Of a stretch of DNA of 34,228 bases, positions 8,316 to 15,514 are shown piece by piece (positions within the stretch are counted from its first letter, which is position 1; each line of letters starts with the position of its first letter). A program made the translations under genes and the position numbers. The stretch is from Comamonadaceae bacterium UBA2334. Its GTDB lineage: Bacteria > Pseudomonadota > Gammaproteobacteria > Burkholderiales > Burkholderiaceae_C. The notes below the pieces were generated by a model. The model did not search any database and was not told the origin of the DNA. It was given only the letters and a program-made list of their open reading frames with translations. The stretch is taken from assembly GCA_002344885.1 (NCBI GenBank), contig DDUQ01000079.1, forward strand, positions 68,404 through 102,631, read 5' to 3'.

Positions 8316-9271
8316 GGGCGGCCCCCTGTGCGGGCGTTGGTCTGAGCCTCTCCGCCGGGGTGGCTGCCTTGCCACTGCGTCAGCGTGTCCCGCGTCAGCA
8401 GCAGCACCTGGTCGTCGCCCGCGCTGGTGCTGAGCCACACGGGTTCCAGGCCGGGGAATGCAGCTACAAAGAAAGGCCGTTCGTGGCCAATTTCCAACAC
8501 CAGCACGGCATCGGGTGTCATGTGGGCAGGGGCTTGTGCCAACAGCGGGCGAATGAAATCCATGCCGTCTGTGCCGCCCGTCAGGTTGCCGCTGAGCGCG
8601 ATGTCTGGCTCGGCGCGGAACTCGGGTGGCAGTGCGGCCATGCTCTCAGCGTTGACGTAGGGCGGGTTGCACAGGATCAGGTCGAACGGACCCGGCACGG
8701 CGTGCAGGCCGTCGGACTCGACCAGGGTGATGCGCTCGTTCAAGCCGTGTTTGTCCACGTTGATGCGGGCCACGGCCAGGGCATCGGTGCTCAGGTCAGC
8801 GGCGGTCAAGTGCACGTCGGGCCAGGCCATGGCGGCCAGCACCGCGAGGCTGCCGTTGCCGGTGCACAGGTCCAGCACCCGGTGCGTTTCGCTGCTCAGC
8901 CAGATGTCAATGCTGCCCTCGGCCAGCACTTCGGCAATCAGGCTGCGGGGCACGATGGCGCGCACGTCCACGTAGAACGGCACGCCTTGCAGCCAGGCCT
9001 CGCGCGTGAGGTAGGCGGCGGGTTGTCGGGTGTCGATGCGTTGTTTGATCAGTGCGGCGACCCGAGCTTGCTGGTCTGGCGAGATGACCGGGTTGTGTGC
9101 CGGGTCGGCCGGTTCGGTCTGGGTCGCCAGGGGCGTGTCCAGTGGCAGACCCAGGCACCACAACGTGAGCCAGGCCGCTTCGTCGAATGCATTGGTGGTG
9201 CCATGGCCAAAAGCCACGTTGGCGGCATCCAGCTGTTGGGCTTGTCGGGTGATCAGTTCTGTCAGCGTCAT
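8312..9271 (-). CDS. prmB: Ribosomal protein uL3 N5-glutamine methyltransferase
   Basis: A 319-residue SAM-dependent methyltransferase of the HemK/PrmC-PrmB family. The SAM site LDLCTGNGSLAVLAAMAWP lies near residue 150, the catalytic NPPYV follows near residue 195, and DLSTDALAVARINVDKHGL is the acidic loop between them. The N-terminal helical domain and the PRSLIAE motif match PrmB, which methylates ribosomal protein L3 on a Gln, rather than PrmC, which acts on release factors. The start at 9271 (MTLTELI) gives the normal N-terminus; an open frame of 105 further codons upstream runs through a tandem repeat and is not credible. It overlaps yheS by 4 bases (ATGA), so a ribosome-modifying enzyme and a ribosome-associated ATPase are co-translated. 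Confidence 0.92.
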   Translation of the reverse strand: MTLTELITRQAQQLDAANVAFGHGTTNAFDEAAWLTLWCLGLPLDTPLATQTEPADPAHNPVISPDQQARVAALIKQRIDTRQPAAYLTREAWLQGVPFYVDVRAIVPRSLIAEVLAEGSIDIWLSSETHRVLDLCTGNGSLAVLAAMAWPDVHLTAADLSTDALAVARINVDKHGLNERITLVESDGLHAVPGPFDLILCNPPYVNAESMAALPPEFRAEPDIALSGNLTGGTDGMDFIRPLLAQAPAHMTPDAVLVLEIGHERPFFVAAFPGLEPVWLSTSAGDDQVLLLTRDTLTQWQGSHPGGEAQTNARTGGRP

Positions 9272-9603
9272 GGTCGTTCGGGTGGGCGCTGCGCCGGCCG
9301 GCTGCCGCGCAACGCAAGGCGTCGATTGTCGTTGGTCTGATACACGCCCCTGTTCCAGGACGCAGTCTGGTGGGCGGACGACGAACGCAGCCGGCAAACA
9401 GGCCGGTAAAAAGGGCGGTAAACAGGCCGGCGAATAGACCGGCGAATAGGCCGGCGAATAGGCCACCGAATAGGCGGTCAAACAGACGGGCAAACAGTCG
9501 GCCAAACAAGGCAGTTTGGCGCGTACCATTGGCAAAATCACGCTGGCCAATCTGGCGAGCATGGCTGGTGCTGACATTCCAACCACAACGAGACAAACCG
9601 AAC
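9272..9603. other. Non-coding divergent spacer between prmB and the binding-protein gene
   Basis: This 331-base gap holds no credible gene. The first 119 bases are GC-rich and featureless to my eye, 9391-9510 is a 12-bp tandem array, and 9511-9603 must contain the promoter for the binding-protein gene. I could not find a convincing -35/-10 pair. The array stays open in several frames only because its period is a multiple of three. Confidence 0.7.
9391..9510. repeat. 12-bp tandem repeat array, about 10 units
   Basis: Ten consecutive 12-base units starting at 9391, with no indels. Typical units are CCGGCAAACAGG, GCGGTAAACAGG, CCGGCGAATAGG (two exact, plus two one- or two-base variants) and, at the downstream end, CGGTCAAACAGA, CGGGCAAACAGT and CGGCCAAACAAG. 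The middle units carry GAATAG where the outer ones carry AAACAG, so the array has two subtypes. There are no spacers between units, which excludes CRISPR. Confidence 0.9.
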
Positions 9604-10758
9604 ATGGTCACAACAGACAACACTTTATTTGCCCGGCGCCAGTTTGTGCTGGGTGCAACCGCCTGTTCCCTGCTGCCCTGGCAGCTGGCGCATGCCCAGG
9701 AGGTGGGCAACACCATCCGCCTGGGCCAGACGGTGGCGTTGAGCGGGCCGTTGGGCGATCTGGGGCAAGCCATCGTGCAGGGTGCCAAGGCCTACTTTGA
9801 CCAGGTCAACGCCCGTGGGGGGGTCAACGGGCGCAAGATCGAGCTCGTTTCGTTGGACGATGCCTACGATGCCAAAAAGGCACTGGCCAATCTGGACACC
9901 CTGCTCAACGAGAAGGACGTGTTCGCGCTGTTCAACTGTCTGGGTACCCCCATCGTCGACGCAATGTTGCCCAAAATCACCGAGGTGGGCGTGCCGTTTT
10001 TTGCGCCATACACCGGTGCTTTGCTGGCGCGGCCCAAACAGCGCAACGTGTTCAACATCCGGGCCAGTTACCCGGACGAGGCCGAGCAACTGGTGCAGCA
10101 CCTGGCCACCTTGGGCATACAGCGCCTGGGCGTGGCCTACCAGAACAATGCGTTTGGCAAAGAGGTGTACGAGGGTGCGCGCCTGGCCATGGAGAAGTAC
10201 AAGGTCACGCAAACCTCTGCCGTCACCGTTGAAAACACGGGTGCCGATGCCGCAGCGGCGGCCACCAGGCTGCTGGCCGATTCACCCCAGGCGGTGTTGA
10301 TGGGGCTGGCCGGCAAGCCCACGGTGGACTTCGCCAAGGCCATGCGCCAGCAACGCAAGGGCATGTCGCTGTATGCACTGTCGGTCATGGGCGCTGCGGC
10401 CACGCTCAAGGCGCTGGGAGACGATGCGGTGGGCATTGCCGTGTCACAGGTCGTGCCATTGCCGACCAATACCGGTGTGGCCGTGGTGCGCGAGTACCAG
10501 CAGGCCTGGAAGCAATCGGGCACCACGCTGGAGCTGTCGCACCTGGGGCTGGAGGGCTACATCAACGCCCGCGTGTTTGTTGAGGCCCTCAGGCGGGCAG
10601 GCTCCAAACTGACCCGCGAGGGGTTCATCGATGCCACCTGGAACCTCAAGCGGTTTGATCTAGGTGGTTTTGAGCTTTCGCCCACCGAGCCCGGGCGCAG
10701 CGCCTCGCGCTTCATTGAAATGACCCTGGTCAACCGCCAGGGCCGGTTCATCAAGTGA
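9604..10758 (+). CDS. LivK-type ABC transporter substrate-binding protein, Tat-exported
   Basis: A 384-residue periplasmic binding protein (PBP type 1, branched-chain amino acid family). The N-terminus carries a twin-arginine motif (ARRQFVLG), a hydrophobic stretch and an AHAQ cleavage site near residue 31, so it is probably folded before export. The mature part begins with IRLGQTVALSGPLGDLGQ and contains NARGGVNGRKIELVSLDD, both characteristic of this family. The start at 9604 places the RR motif at the correct distance; the open frame upstream crosses the tandem repeat. No permease or ATPase genes are adjacent, so it is an orphan, and the ligand cannot be assigned; related orphans bind amino acids, amides or aromatic acids. 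Its last 8 bases overlap the convergent dapE. Confidence 0.9.
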   Translation: MVTTDNTLFARRQFVLGATACSLLPWQLAHAQEVGNTIRLGQTVALSGPLGDLGQAIVQGAKAYFDQVNARGGVNGRKIELVSLDDAYDAKKALANLDTLLNEKDVFALFNCLGTPIVDAMLPKITEVGVPFFAPYTGALLARPKQRNVFNIRASYPDEAEQLVQHLATLGIQRLGVAYQNNAFGKEVYEGARLAMEKYKVTQTSAVTVENTGADAAAAATRLLADSPQAVLMGLAGKPTVDFAKAMRQQRKGMSLYALSVMGAAATLKALGDDAVGIAVSQVVPLPTNTGVAVVREYQQAWKQSGTTLELSHLGLEGYINARVFVEALRRAGSKLTREGFIDATWNLKRFDLGGFELSPTEPGRSASRFIEMTLVNRQGRFIK

Positions 10759-11977
10759 GGCTGGTTGCGCCGCTGCAGCGCGCGTGCAGGTTCTCCAGCA
10801 CGCGCCGGTAGATGTTTTTCAAGGGCTCAATGTCGGCCACCGCCACACATTCGTTGATCTTGTGGATGGTGGCATTGGGCGGGCCGAATTCAATCACCTC
10901 GGGGCAGATCTGGGCAATGAAGCGCCCGTCGCTGGTGCCGCCGGTGGTGGACAACTCGGTGTCCAGCCCGGTCTCGGCGCGGATGGCGTCACGCACCGCA
11001 TCGACGAGTGTGCCCGGTCGCGTGAGGAAGGGCAGGCCACCCACGGTCCAGGCCAGGTCATAGTCTGTACCGGCGTTCAGGCCGTGACGTGCCAGCACAG
11101 CCTGCAGGCGTTGTTGCAAACCTTCTGGCGTGCTCTCGGTGCTGAACCGGAAGTTGAAGTCCACCACCACCGTGCCCGGAATGACGTTGCTGGCACCGGT
11201 GCCGCCGTGGATGTTGCTGACCTGCCAGGTGGTGGGCGGGAAGAACTCGTTGCCTGTGTCCCACTGGATGCCCACCAAATCGGCCAGCGCAGGGGCCAGC
11301 ATGTGGATGGGGTTTTTGGCCAGGTGAGGGTAGGCAATATGCCCCTGCACACCCTTGACCGTCAGCTTTCCGCTCATGGTGCCGCGTCGGCCGTTTTTGA
11401 TCATGTCGCCCGTGCGCCGGACGGATGTCGGCTCGCCGACGATGCAGCAGTCAATGGTTTCACCCCGGTCCTGCAACGCCTTGCACACCACCACCGTGCC
11501 GTCGTTGGCCGGGCCTTCCTCGTCGCTGGTCAGCAGGAACGCGATGTTCAGCGCCGGCTGTGGTGTGGCGGCCAGAAATTCTTCGCAGGCCACGACCATG
11601 GCAGCCAACGAGGTTTTCATGTCAGCCGCGCCGCGGCCCACCAGCAGCGGACCGTCGGGTGTCGGCAAATGCGTGGGGACGAAAGGCGCACTGCTCCATT
11701 GGTCTGCAGGGCCGGTGGGCACCACATCGGTATGACCGGCAAAAACAATTGTTTTGATAGTGCCCATTGCCTGGCTGGAATGCGCTGCAGGCAAATTTGA
11801 TTCAAACTTTGCCCACAGGTTGGTCACGCGGAAGTTGTCAGGGCCGCTGACCAGGGTTTCGCACACAAAACCCAATGGCGACAGGCGCTGGCGGATCAGG
11901 TCCTGGCAACCGGCATCGTCAGGCGTGACCGACGGTCGGGCAATGAGTTGTTCGGCAAGGCGCAGGGTATGGGTCAT
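10751..11977 (-). CDS. dapE: Succinyl-diaminopimelate desuccinylase
   Basis: A 408-residue M20-family metallohydrolase that removes succinate from N-succinyl-LL-diaminopimelate in lysine and peptidoglycan precursor synthesis. Zinc ligand and catalytic motifs are in order: FAGHTDVVP, GRGAADMK, TSDEEGPA, VGEPTS, and ELSTTGGTSDGRF with a late FGPPNATIHKINE. The dimerisation domain is in the middle. The protein is about 30 residues longer than the E. coli enzyme. Most of the excess lies between NLWAKF and IVFAGHTD, where an AT-rich repeat (11751-11792) is read in frame. The ATG overlaps the pilU stop by one base (TGATG), so it is coupled to pilU and is the last gene of dapC-dapD-pilU-dapE. Confidence 0.95.
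   Translation of the reverse strand: MTHTLRLAEQLIARPSVTPDDAGCQDLIRQRLSPLGFVCETLVSGPDNFRVTNLWAKFESNLPAAHSSQAMGTIKTIVFAGHTDVVPTGPADQWSSAPFVPTHLPTPDGPLLVGRGAADMKTSLAAMVVACEEFLAATPQPALNIAFLLTSDEEGPANDGTVVVCKALQDRGETIDCCIVGEPTSVRRTGDMIKNGRRGTMSGKLTVKGVQGHIAYPHLAKNPIHMLAPALADLVGIQWDTGNEFFPPTTWQVSNIHGGTGASNVIPGTVVVDFNFRFSTESTPEGLQQRLQAVLARHGLNAGTDYDLAWTVGGLPFLTRPGTLVDAVRDAIRAETGLDTELSTTGGTSDGRFIAQICPEVIEFGPPNATIHKINECVAVADIEPLKNIYRRVLENLHARCSGATSLT
11738..11815. repeat. AT-rich repeat copy inside dapE
   Basis: The core, 11751-11792, read on the gene strand starts GCCTGCAGCGCATTCCAG and ends GGGCACTATCAAAAC. It encodes a segment around LPAAHSSQAMGTIK between the NLWA and FAGHTD motifs, where DapE proteins normally have only a few residues. 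It shares the GCCT-CAGCGC and CTATCAAA blocks with the copies in purL and elsewhere. The frame is kept. Confidence 0.6.
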
Positions 11978-13128
11978 CAGTCGTCACCGTCGAGGGTGAT
12001 TTCGGTGAACGAGGGCGTGTCATCCACGTCAGGTTCGGGTTCGGCTTTTTTCGCGTGGCTGCCGGCGGTGTAGTCGTTTTGCAAACGCCAGATCAGGTTG
12101 GTTGGCGAGTCGGCATAGGCAATGCCTTCTTCCCGCGTGACAGTGCCGTCGCGAATCAGGCGGGCGATGTCCGACTCGAAGGTCTGCGAGCCTTCAGCCA
12201 TTGATTTTTCCATCGCTTCGCGCACACCGCTGATGTCGCTTTTGCTGATGAGTTCGGCAATCAGCGACGTGTTCAGCATCACCTCCACCGCGGGCACACG
12301 TTTGCCGTCCACGGTACGCAACAGCCGTTGGGACACGACTGCCTTCAGCGCAGCCGAGAGGTCGCCCAGCATGGTCGGGCGGGATTCCACCGGGTAGAAG
12401 CTGAGAATGCGGTTGAGTGCGTGGTAGCTGTTGTTGGCGTGCAGCGTGGCCATACACACATGGCCCGACTGGGCATAGGCCAGCGCCGCGCTCATGGTCT
12501 CGCGGTCGCGGATTTCACCGATCATGATCACGTCCGGTGCCTGGCGCAGCGCGTTTTTCAGCGCGGTTTGCATGGATTGCGTGTCGCTGCCTACCTCGCG
12601 CTGGTTCACCACCGATTTGCGGTGGCGGATCATGAATTCCACCGGGTCTTCGATGGTCAGGATGTGGCCGCTCACACGCGCATTGCGGTGGTCCAGCATG
12701 GCCGCCAGTGTGGTGCTTTTGCCCGAACCGGTGGCACCGACCACCAGAATGAGGCCACGCTTTTCCATCACCAGATCGCCCAGCACGGTGGGCACCTTCA
12801 GCGAGTCAAGTGCCGGAATCTTCAGCGTGATGTAGCGGATGACCACCGCAAACGTGCCGCGCTGGCGCATGGCGCTGATACGGAAGTTGCCCACACCATC
12901 AATGGGCATGGCCATGTTCAGCTCGCCCACCTCTTTCAGCTCTTCGATTTTGGTGGGTGACAGGATTTCGGACAGCAGCTTGATGGGCGAGTCCACCGCC
13001 AGCGGCTGCGCGTTGATGGGCACGCACTGGCCGTGAATTTTGATGAGCGCGGGTGCGTAGGGCGACAGGTAGACGTCCGACGCCTCTTTCTCGGCCATCA
13101 GCCGAAGAATCCGTTCCATCATGGCCAT
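11977..13128 (-). CDS. pilU: PilT/PilU-family type IV pilus retraction ATPase, probably PilU
   Basis: A 383-residue hexameric secretion-type ATPase. Walker A is VGATGSGKSTT (about residue 130), the Asp box follows at ILTIEDPVEF, Walker B at PDVIMIGEIRDRETM, and the His box at MATLHANNS. Length and the acidic tail (PEPDVDDTPSFTEITLDGDD) fit PilU better than PilT, which is about 345 residues. PilU works with PilT to depolymerise type IV pili at the inner membrane; no pilT gene is in the window. Start 13128 (MAMMER) has an AAGGA box 9 bases upstream; Met 3 or 4 is possible. It is downstream of dapD by 88 bases and overlaps dapE by one base. Confidence 0.88.
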   Translation of the reverse strand: MAMMERILRLMAEKEASDVYLSPYAPALIKIHGQCVPINAQPLAVDSPIKLLSEILSPTKIEELKEVGELNMAMPIDGVGNFRISAMRQRGTFAVVIRYITLKIPALDSLKVPTVLGDLVMEKRGLILVVGATGSGKSTTLAAMLDHRNARVSGHILTIEDPVEFMIRHRKSVVNQREVGSDTQSMQTALKNALRQAPDVIMIGEIRDRETMSAALAYAQSGHVCMATLHANNSYHALNRILSFYPVESRPTMLGDLSAALKAVVSQRLLRTVDGKRVPAVEVMLNTSLIAELISKSDISGVREAMEKSMAEGSQTFESDIARLIRDGTVTREEGIAYADSPTNLIWRLQNDYTAGSHAKKAEPEPDVDDTPSFTEITLDGDD

Positions 13129-13157
13129 GTTGTCGGTCCTTGTGATCGGTGTAGCCG

Positions 13158-13196
13158 CCGCCCCCGGTCAGCTTGCGTCCGGGGCAGTGGGGGCGG
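13158..13196. other. GC-rich inverted repeats in the dapD-pilU spacer
   Basis: CCGCCCCC (13158-13165) can pair with GGGGGCGG (13189-13196), and a competing stem CCCCGG (13162-13167) can pair with CCGGGG (13179-13184). There is no T run after it on the minus strand, so it is not a standard terminator. It could stabilise or uncouple parts of the dap/pilU transcript. Confidence 0.4.
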
Positions 13197-13216
13197 GTCG
13201 TCTCTCGGCGCGCAGG

Positions 13217-14050
13217 TCAGTCGCGCAGCAGGTCGTTCAGGCTGGTTTTGGAGCGGGTCTGCGCGTCCACGGTTTTGACGATGATGGCCGCATAGGTGCT
13301 GTAGTCCTGGCCGGCTTTGGTCTTCTTGGGCAAGTTGCCGCTGATGACCACGCTGCCTGCCGGCACACGGCCGTAAACGGTTTCGCCCGTGTCGCGGTTG
13401 AAGATGGGGGTGCTCTGACCGATGTACACGCCCATGCCCAGCACCGAGTTCTCTTCGATGACCACGCCCTCGACCACCTCGGAGCGTGCGCCGATGAAGC
13501 AGTTGTCTTCGATGATGGTGGGGCCCGCCTGCAATGGCTCCAGCACCCCGCCGATGCCCACGCCACCGCTCAGGTGCACGTTTTTGCCGATCTGGGCGCA
13601 GCTGCCCACGGTGGCCCAGGTGTCGACCATGGTGCCCTCGTCCACGTAGGCACCGATGTTGACGTAGCTGGGCATCAGGATCGCGCCCTTGGCAATGTAG
13701 CTGCCCTTGCGCGCCACGGCAGGCGGCACCACGCGCACGCCGGTGGCTTTCATCTCTTCTTCGCTCAGGTGGGCGAACTTGGTGGGCACCTTGTCGTAAA
13801 AGCCCAGGTCACCGGCGCGCACCAGCACGTTGTCGTTGAGGCGGAAGCTGAGCAGCACAGCCTTTTTGACCCACTGGTGCACGGTCCATTTGCCCACGGC
13901 CTCGCGTGTGGCCACGCGCAGTTTGCCGGTGTTGAGCTCGTCGATGACGTGGTTGACCGCGTCCATCACCTCTTTGGGGGCCGAGGAAGCAGACAGGCTG
14001 GCGCGGTTGTCCCAGGCGTTGTCGATCAGGGTTTGCAGTTGTTGTGTCAT
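13217..14050 (-). CDS. dapD: 2,3,4,5-tetrahydropyridine-2,6-dicarboxylate N-succinyltransferase
   Basis: A 277-residue left-handed beta-helix acyltransferase that succinylates tetrahydrodipicolinate, the step committing to the succinylase branch of diaminopimelate synthesis. Characteristic are the N-terminal helical part (LQTLIDNAWDNRASLS), FYDKVPTKF, and the hexapeptide-repeat core with VRVVPPAVARKGSYIAKGAI, GAYVDEGTMVDTWATVGSCA and GGVLEPLQAGPTIIEDNCFI. Length is typical. It sits between dapC (39 bases upstream) and pilU, and is read in the same direction as both. The start ATG at 14050 gives the expected MTQQLQ. Confidence 0.97.
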   Translation of the reverse strand: MTQQLQTLIDNAWDNRASLSASSAPKEVMDAVNHVIDELNTGKLRVATREAVGKWTVHQWVKKAVLLSFRLNDNVLVRAGDLGFYDKVPTKFAHLSEEEMKATGVRVVPPAVARKGSYIAKGAILMPSYVNIGAYVDEGTMVDTWATVGSCAQIGKNVHLSGGVGIGGVLEPLQAGPTIIEDNCFIGARSEVVEGVVIEENSVLGMGVYIGQSTPIFNRDTGETVYGRVPAGSVVISGNLPKKTKAGQDYSTYAAIIVKTVDAQTRSKTSLNDLLRD

Positions 14051-14089
14051 GGGTGAACAGTCAGTTTAAAAAGAGAGCGCTGAAAGTAT

Positions 14090-15319
14090 TCAGGATGTGC
14101 GTTTACGTGCAAATTCGGCAATTCTTTGGGCCGCTTCCAGGCACTCTGCAGTTTCAGCCACCAGTGCCATCCGGATGCGGCCTGCGCCGGGGTTGAAGCC
14201 GTTCGCCTCGCGCGCCAGGTAGCTGCCGGGCAAAACGGTCACATTGTATTGAGCCAGCAATGCCCGTGCGAAGTGCTCGTCTGCGCTCAATTCAGGTGTC
14301 CGCCAGGCATCGGGCACAGCGGCCCAGAGGTAGAAGCTGGCATCGGGCAGCGCCACATCCAGCACGCTGGCCAGCACGGGTGTCACCTGGGCAAACTTGG
14401 CGCGGTACTGAGCGCGGTTGTCCACCACATGGGCCTCGTCGTTCCAGGCAGCCACGCTGGCGGCCTGCACCACCGGACTCATCGCGCTGCCGTGGTAGGT
14501 GCGGTACAGCAAAAACGCTTTCAGCAGCGCAGCATCACCGGCCACGAATCCGCTGCGTATGCCGGGTACGTTGCTGCGCTTGGACAGGCTGGTGAACATC
14601 ACCAGGTTTTTAAAGTCCGTCCGGCCCAGTTTCACGGCAGCTTCCAGGCCACCCAGCGGCGCCTCGTCGCGGAAATAGATTTCGCTGTAGCACTCGTCAG
14701 ACGCGATGACGAAGCCGTGGCGGTCGCTCAGTTCGAACAATTTTTCCCACTCGTCCAATGGCATCACCGCACCGGTGGGGTTGCCTGGCGAGCACACGAA
14801 CAGCAACTGGGTGTTCGCCCACACGCTGTCCGGCACGGTGTCCCACGCAACGGCAAAGTTGCGGGCCGGGTCGCTGGGCGCAAAGTAGGGGGTGGCCCCA
14901 GCCAGCAGGGCAGCGCCTTCGTAGATTTGATAGAACGGATTCGGAGAGACCACGGTGGGCCGAGGCCGTGTGGGGTCGATCACCGTCTGGGCGAACGAAA
15001 ACAGCGCCTCGCGCGAGCCGTTCACCGGCAGCACCTCGGTGGCTGCGTTCACCGTCACACCGTAGCGGCGCTGCATCCAGTCGGCGCAGGCTTTGCGCAG
15101 CGCGGGTTCACCGCCCGTCGCGGGGTAGCCTGCAAAGCCGCTGGGCTGTGCCGTGGCGCTGGCATGCATCGCCTCAATCACCAGTGCCGGGGTGGCATGC
15201 TTGGGTTCGCCAATCCCCAGGCTGATGGGGCGGTAAGCCGGGTTGGGTGTGATGCCTGCAAACAGTTTCTTCAGGCGTTCGAACGGGTAGGGCTGGAGTT
15301 GGGTGAGCAGCGGGTTCAT
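14090..15319 (-). CDS. dapC: Succinyldiaminopimelate transaminase
   Basis: A 409-residue PLP-dependent class I/II aminotransferase. The active-site Lys is in SLSKRSNVPGIRSGF, the PLP-binding NPTG segment is in VCSPGNPTGAVM, and DECYSEIYF carries the Asp that contacts the pyridine ring. The N-terminus MNPLLTQLQPYPFERLKKL is typical of proteobacterial DapC. The enzyme converts N-succinyl-2-amino-6-ketopimelate to N-succinyl-diaminopimelate, the reaction between those of DapD and DapE, so three consecutive enzymes of one branch are encoded together. It is the first gene of the run. A GATAAT box sits 8 bases before the ATG. Confidence 0.95.
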   Translation of the reverse strand: MNPLLTQLQPYPFERLKKLFAGITPNPAYRPISLGIGEPKHATPALVIEAMHASATAQPSGFAGYPATGGEPALRKACADWMQRRYGVTVNAATEVLPVNGSREALFSFAQTVIDPTRPRPTVVSPNPFYQIYEGAALLAGATPYFAPSDPARNFAVAWDTVPDSVWANTQLLFVCSPGNPTGAVMPLDEWEKLFELSDRHGFVIASDECYSEIYFRDEAPLGGLEAAVKLGRTDFKNLVMFTSLSKRSNVPGIRSGFVAGDAALLKAFLLYRTYHGSAMSPVVQAASVAAWNDEAHVVDNRAQYRAKFAQVTPVLASVLDVALPDASFYLWAAVPDAWRTPELSADEHFARALLAQYNVTVLPGSYLAREANGFNPGAGRIRMALVAETAECLEAAQRIAEFARKRTS

Positions 15320-15327
15320 GGGTGGGC

Positions 15328-15333
15328 ATTATC
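15328..15333 (-). promoter_or_regulatory. Candidate -10 box for dapC, possibly giving a leaderless mRNA
   Basis: GATAAT on the minus strand ends 8 bases before the dapC ATG, so transcription would begin at or within a few bases of the start codon. No good -35 is visible. The same element at the same spacing precedes map. Confidence 0.4.
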
Positions 15334-15441
15334 CGGCGGTGTACCGGATGCAGCCCCGGCCTGGTCCCGGCTGATCGGCCGGTGGGTGGCTGGCCGCTTA
15401 TCATCCGTGTTTACCCTTGCAAGATGGTTGGTAATAAAACT

Positions 15442-15490
15442 GCCTTCCATCGCTTATCAGTATTGGTTGATGTGCTACTTTTTTTGTACA
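15442..15490. repeat. AT-rich repeat copy in the dapC-smc spacer
   Basis: The core 15442-15478 begins GCCTTCCATCGCTTATCAGT and ends GTGCTAC, followed by a T run. It aligns with 2067-2102 and 6531-6566. It occupies the region where the smc promoter should be, so it may supply or alter it; TTGATG at 15467-15472 could be a -35, but no convincing -10 follows. Confidence 0.55.
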
Positions 15491-15514
15491 TGATCAGCCA
15501 CAAGCAAGTTCACT

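Noticed and set aside
6585..8345. A 586-codon open frame antisense to yheS
   Set aside because: The composition is skewed to Gly/His/Val/Gln with no motifs, and the sense strand encodes a complete ABC-F protein.
9391..9510. Tandem array considered as a CRISPR
   Set aside because: The units are 12 bases, contiguous, and have no spacers.
9272..9586. N-terminal extension of prmB rich in AYSP and CLP repeats
   Set aside because: It is the translation of the 12-bp tandem array; the normal PrmB start MTLTELI is at 9271.
14068..14100. Sequence GCGCTGAAAGTATTCAGGA near the dapC 3' end, similar to part of the repeat core
   Set aside because: It lacks both the GCCT start and the CTATCAAA end, and partly codes for the DapC C-terminus; the match is too short.
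15417..15437. TTGCAA and TAATAA as an smc promoter
   Set aside because: The spacing is only 9 bases, too short for a sigma-70 promoter.
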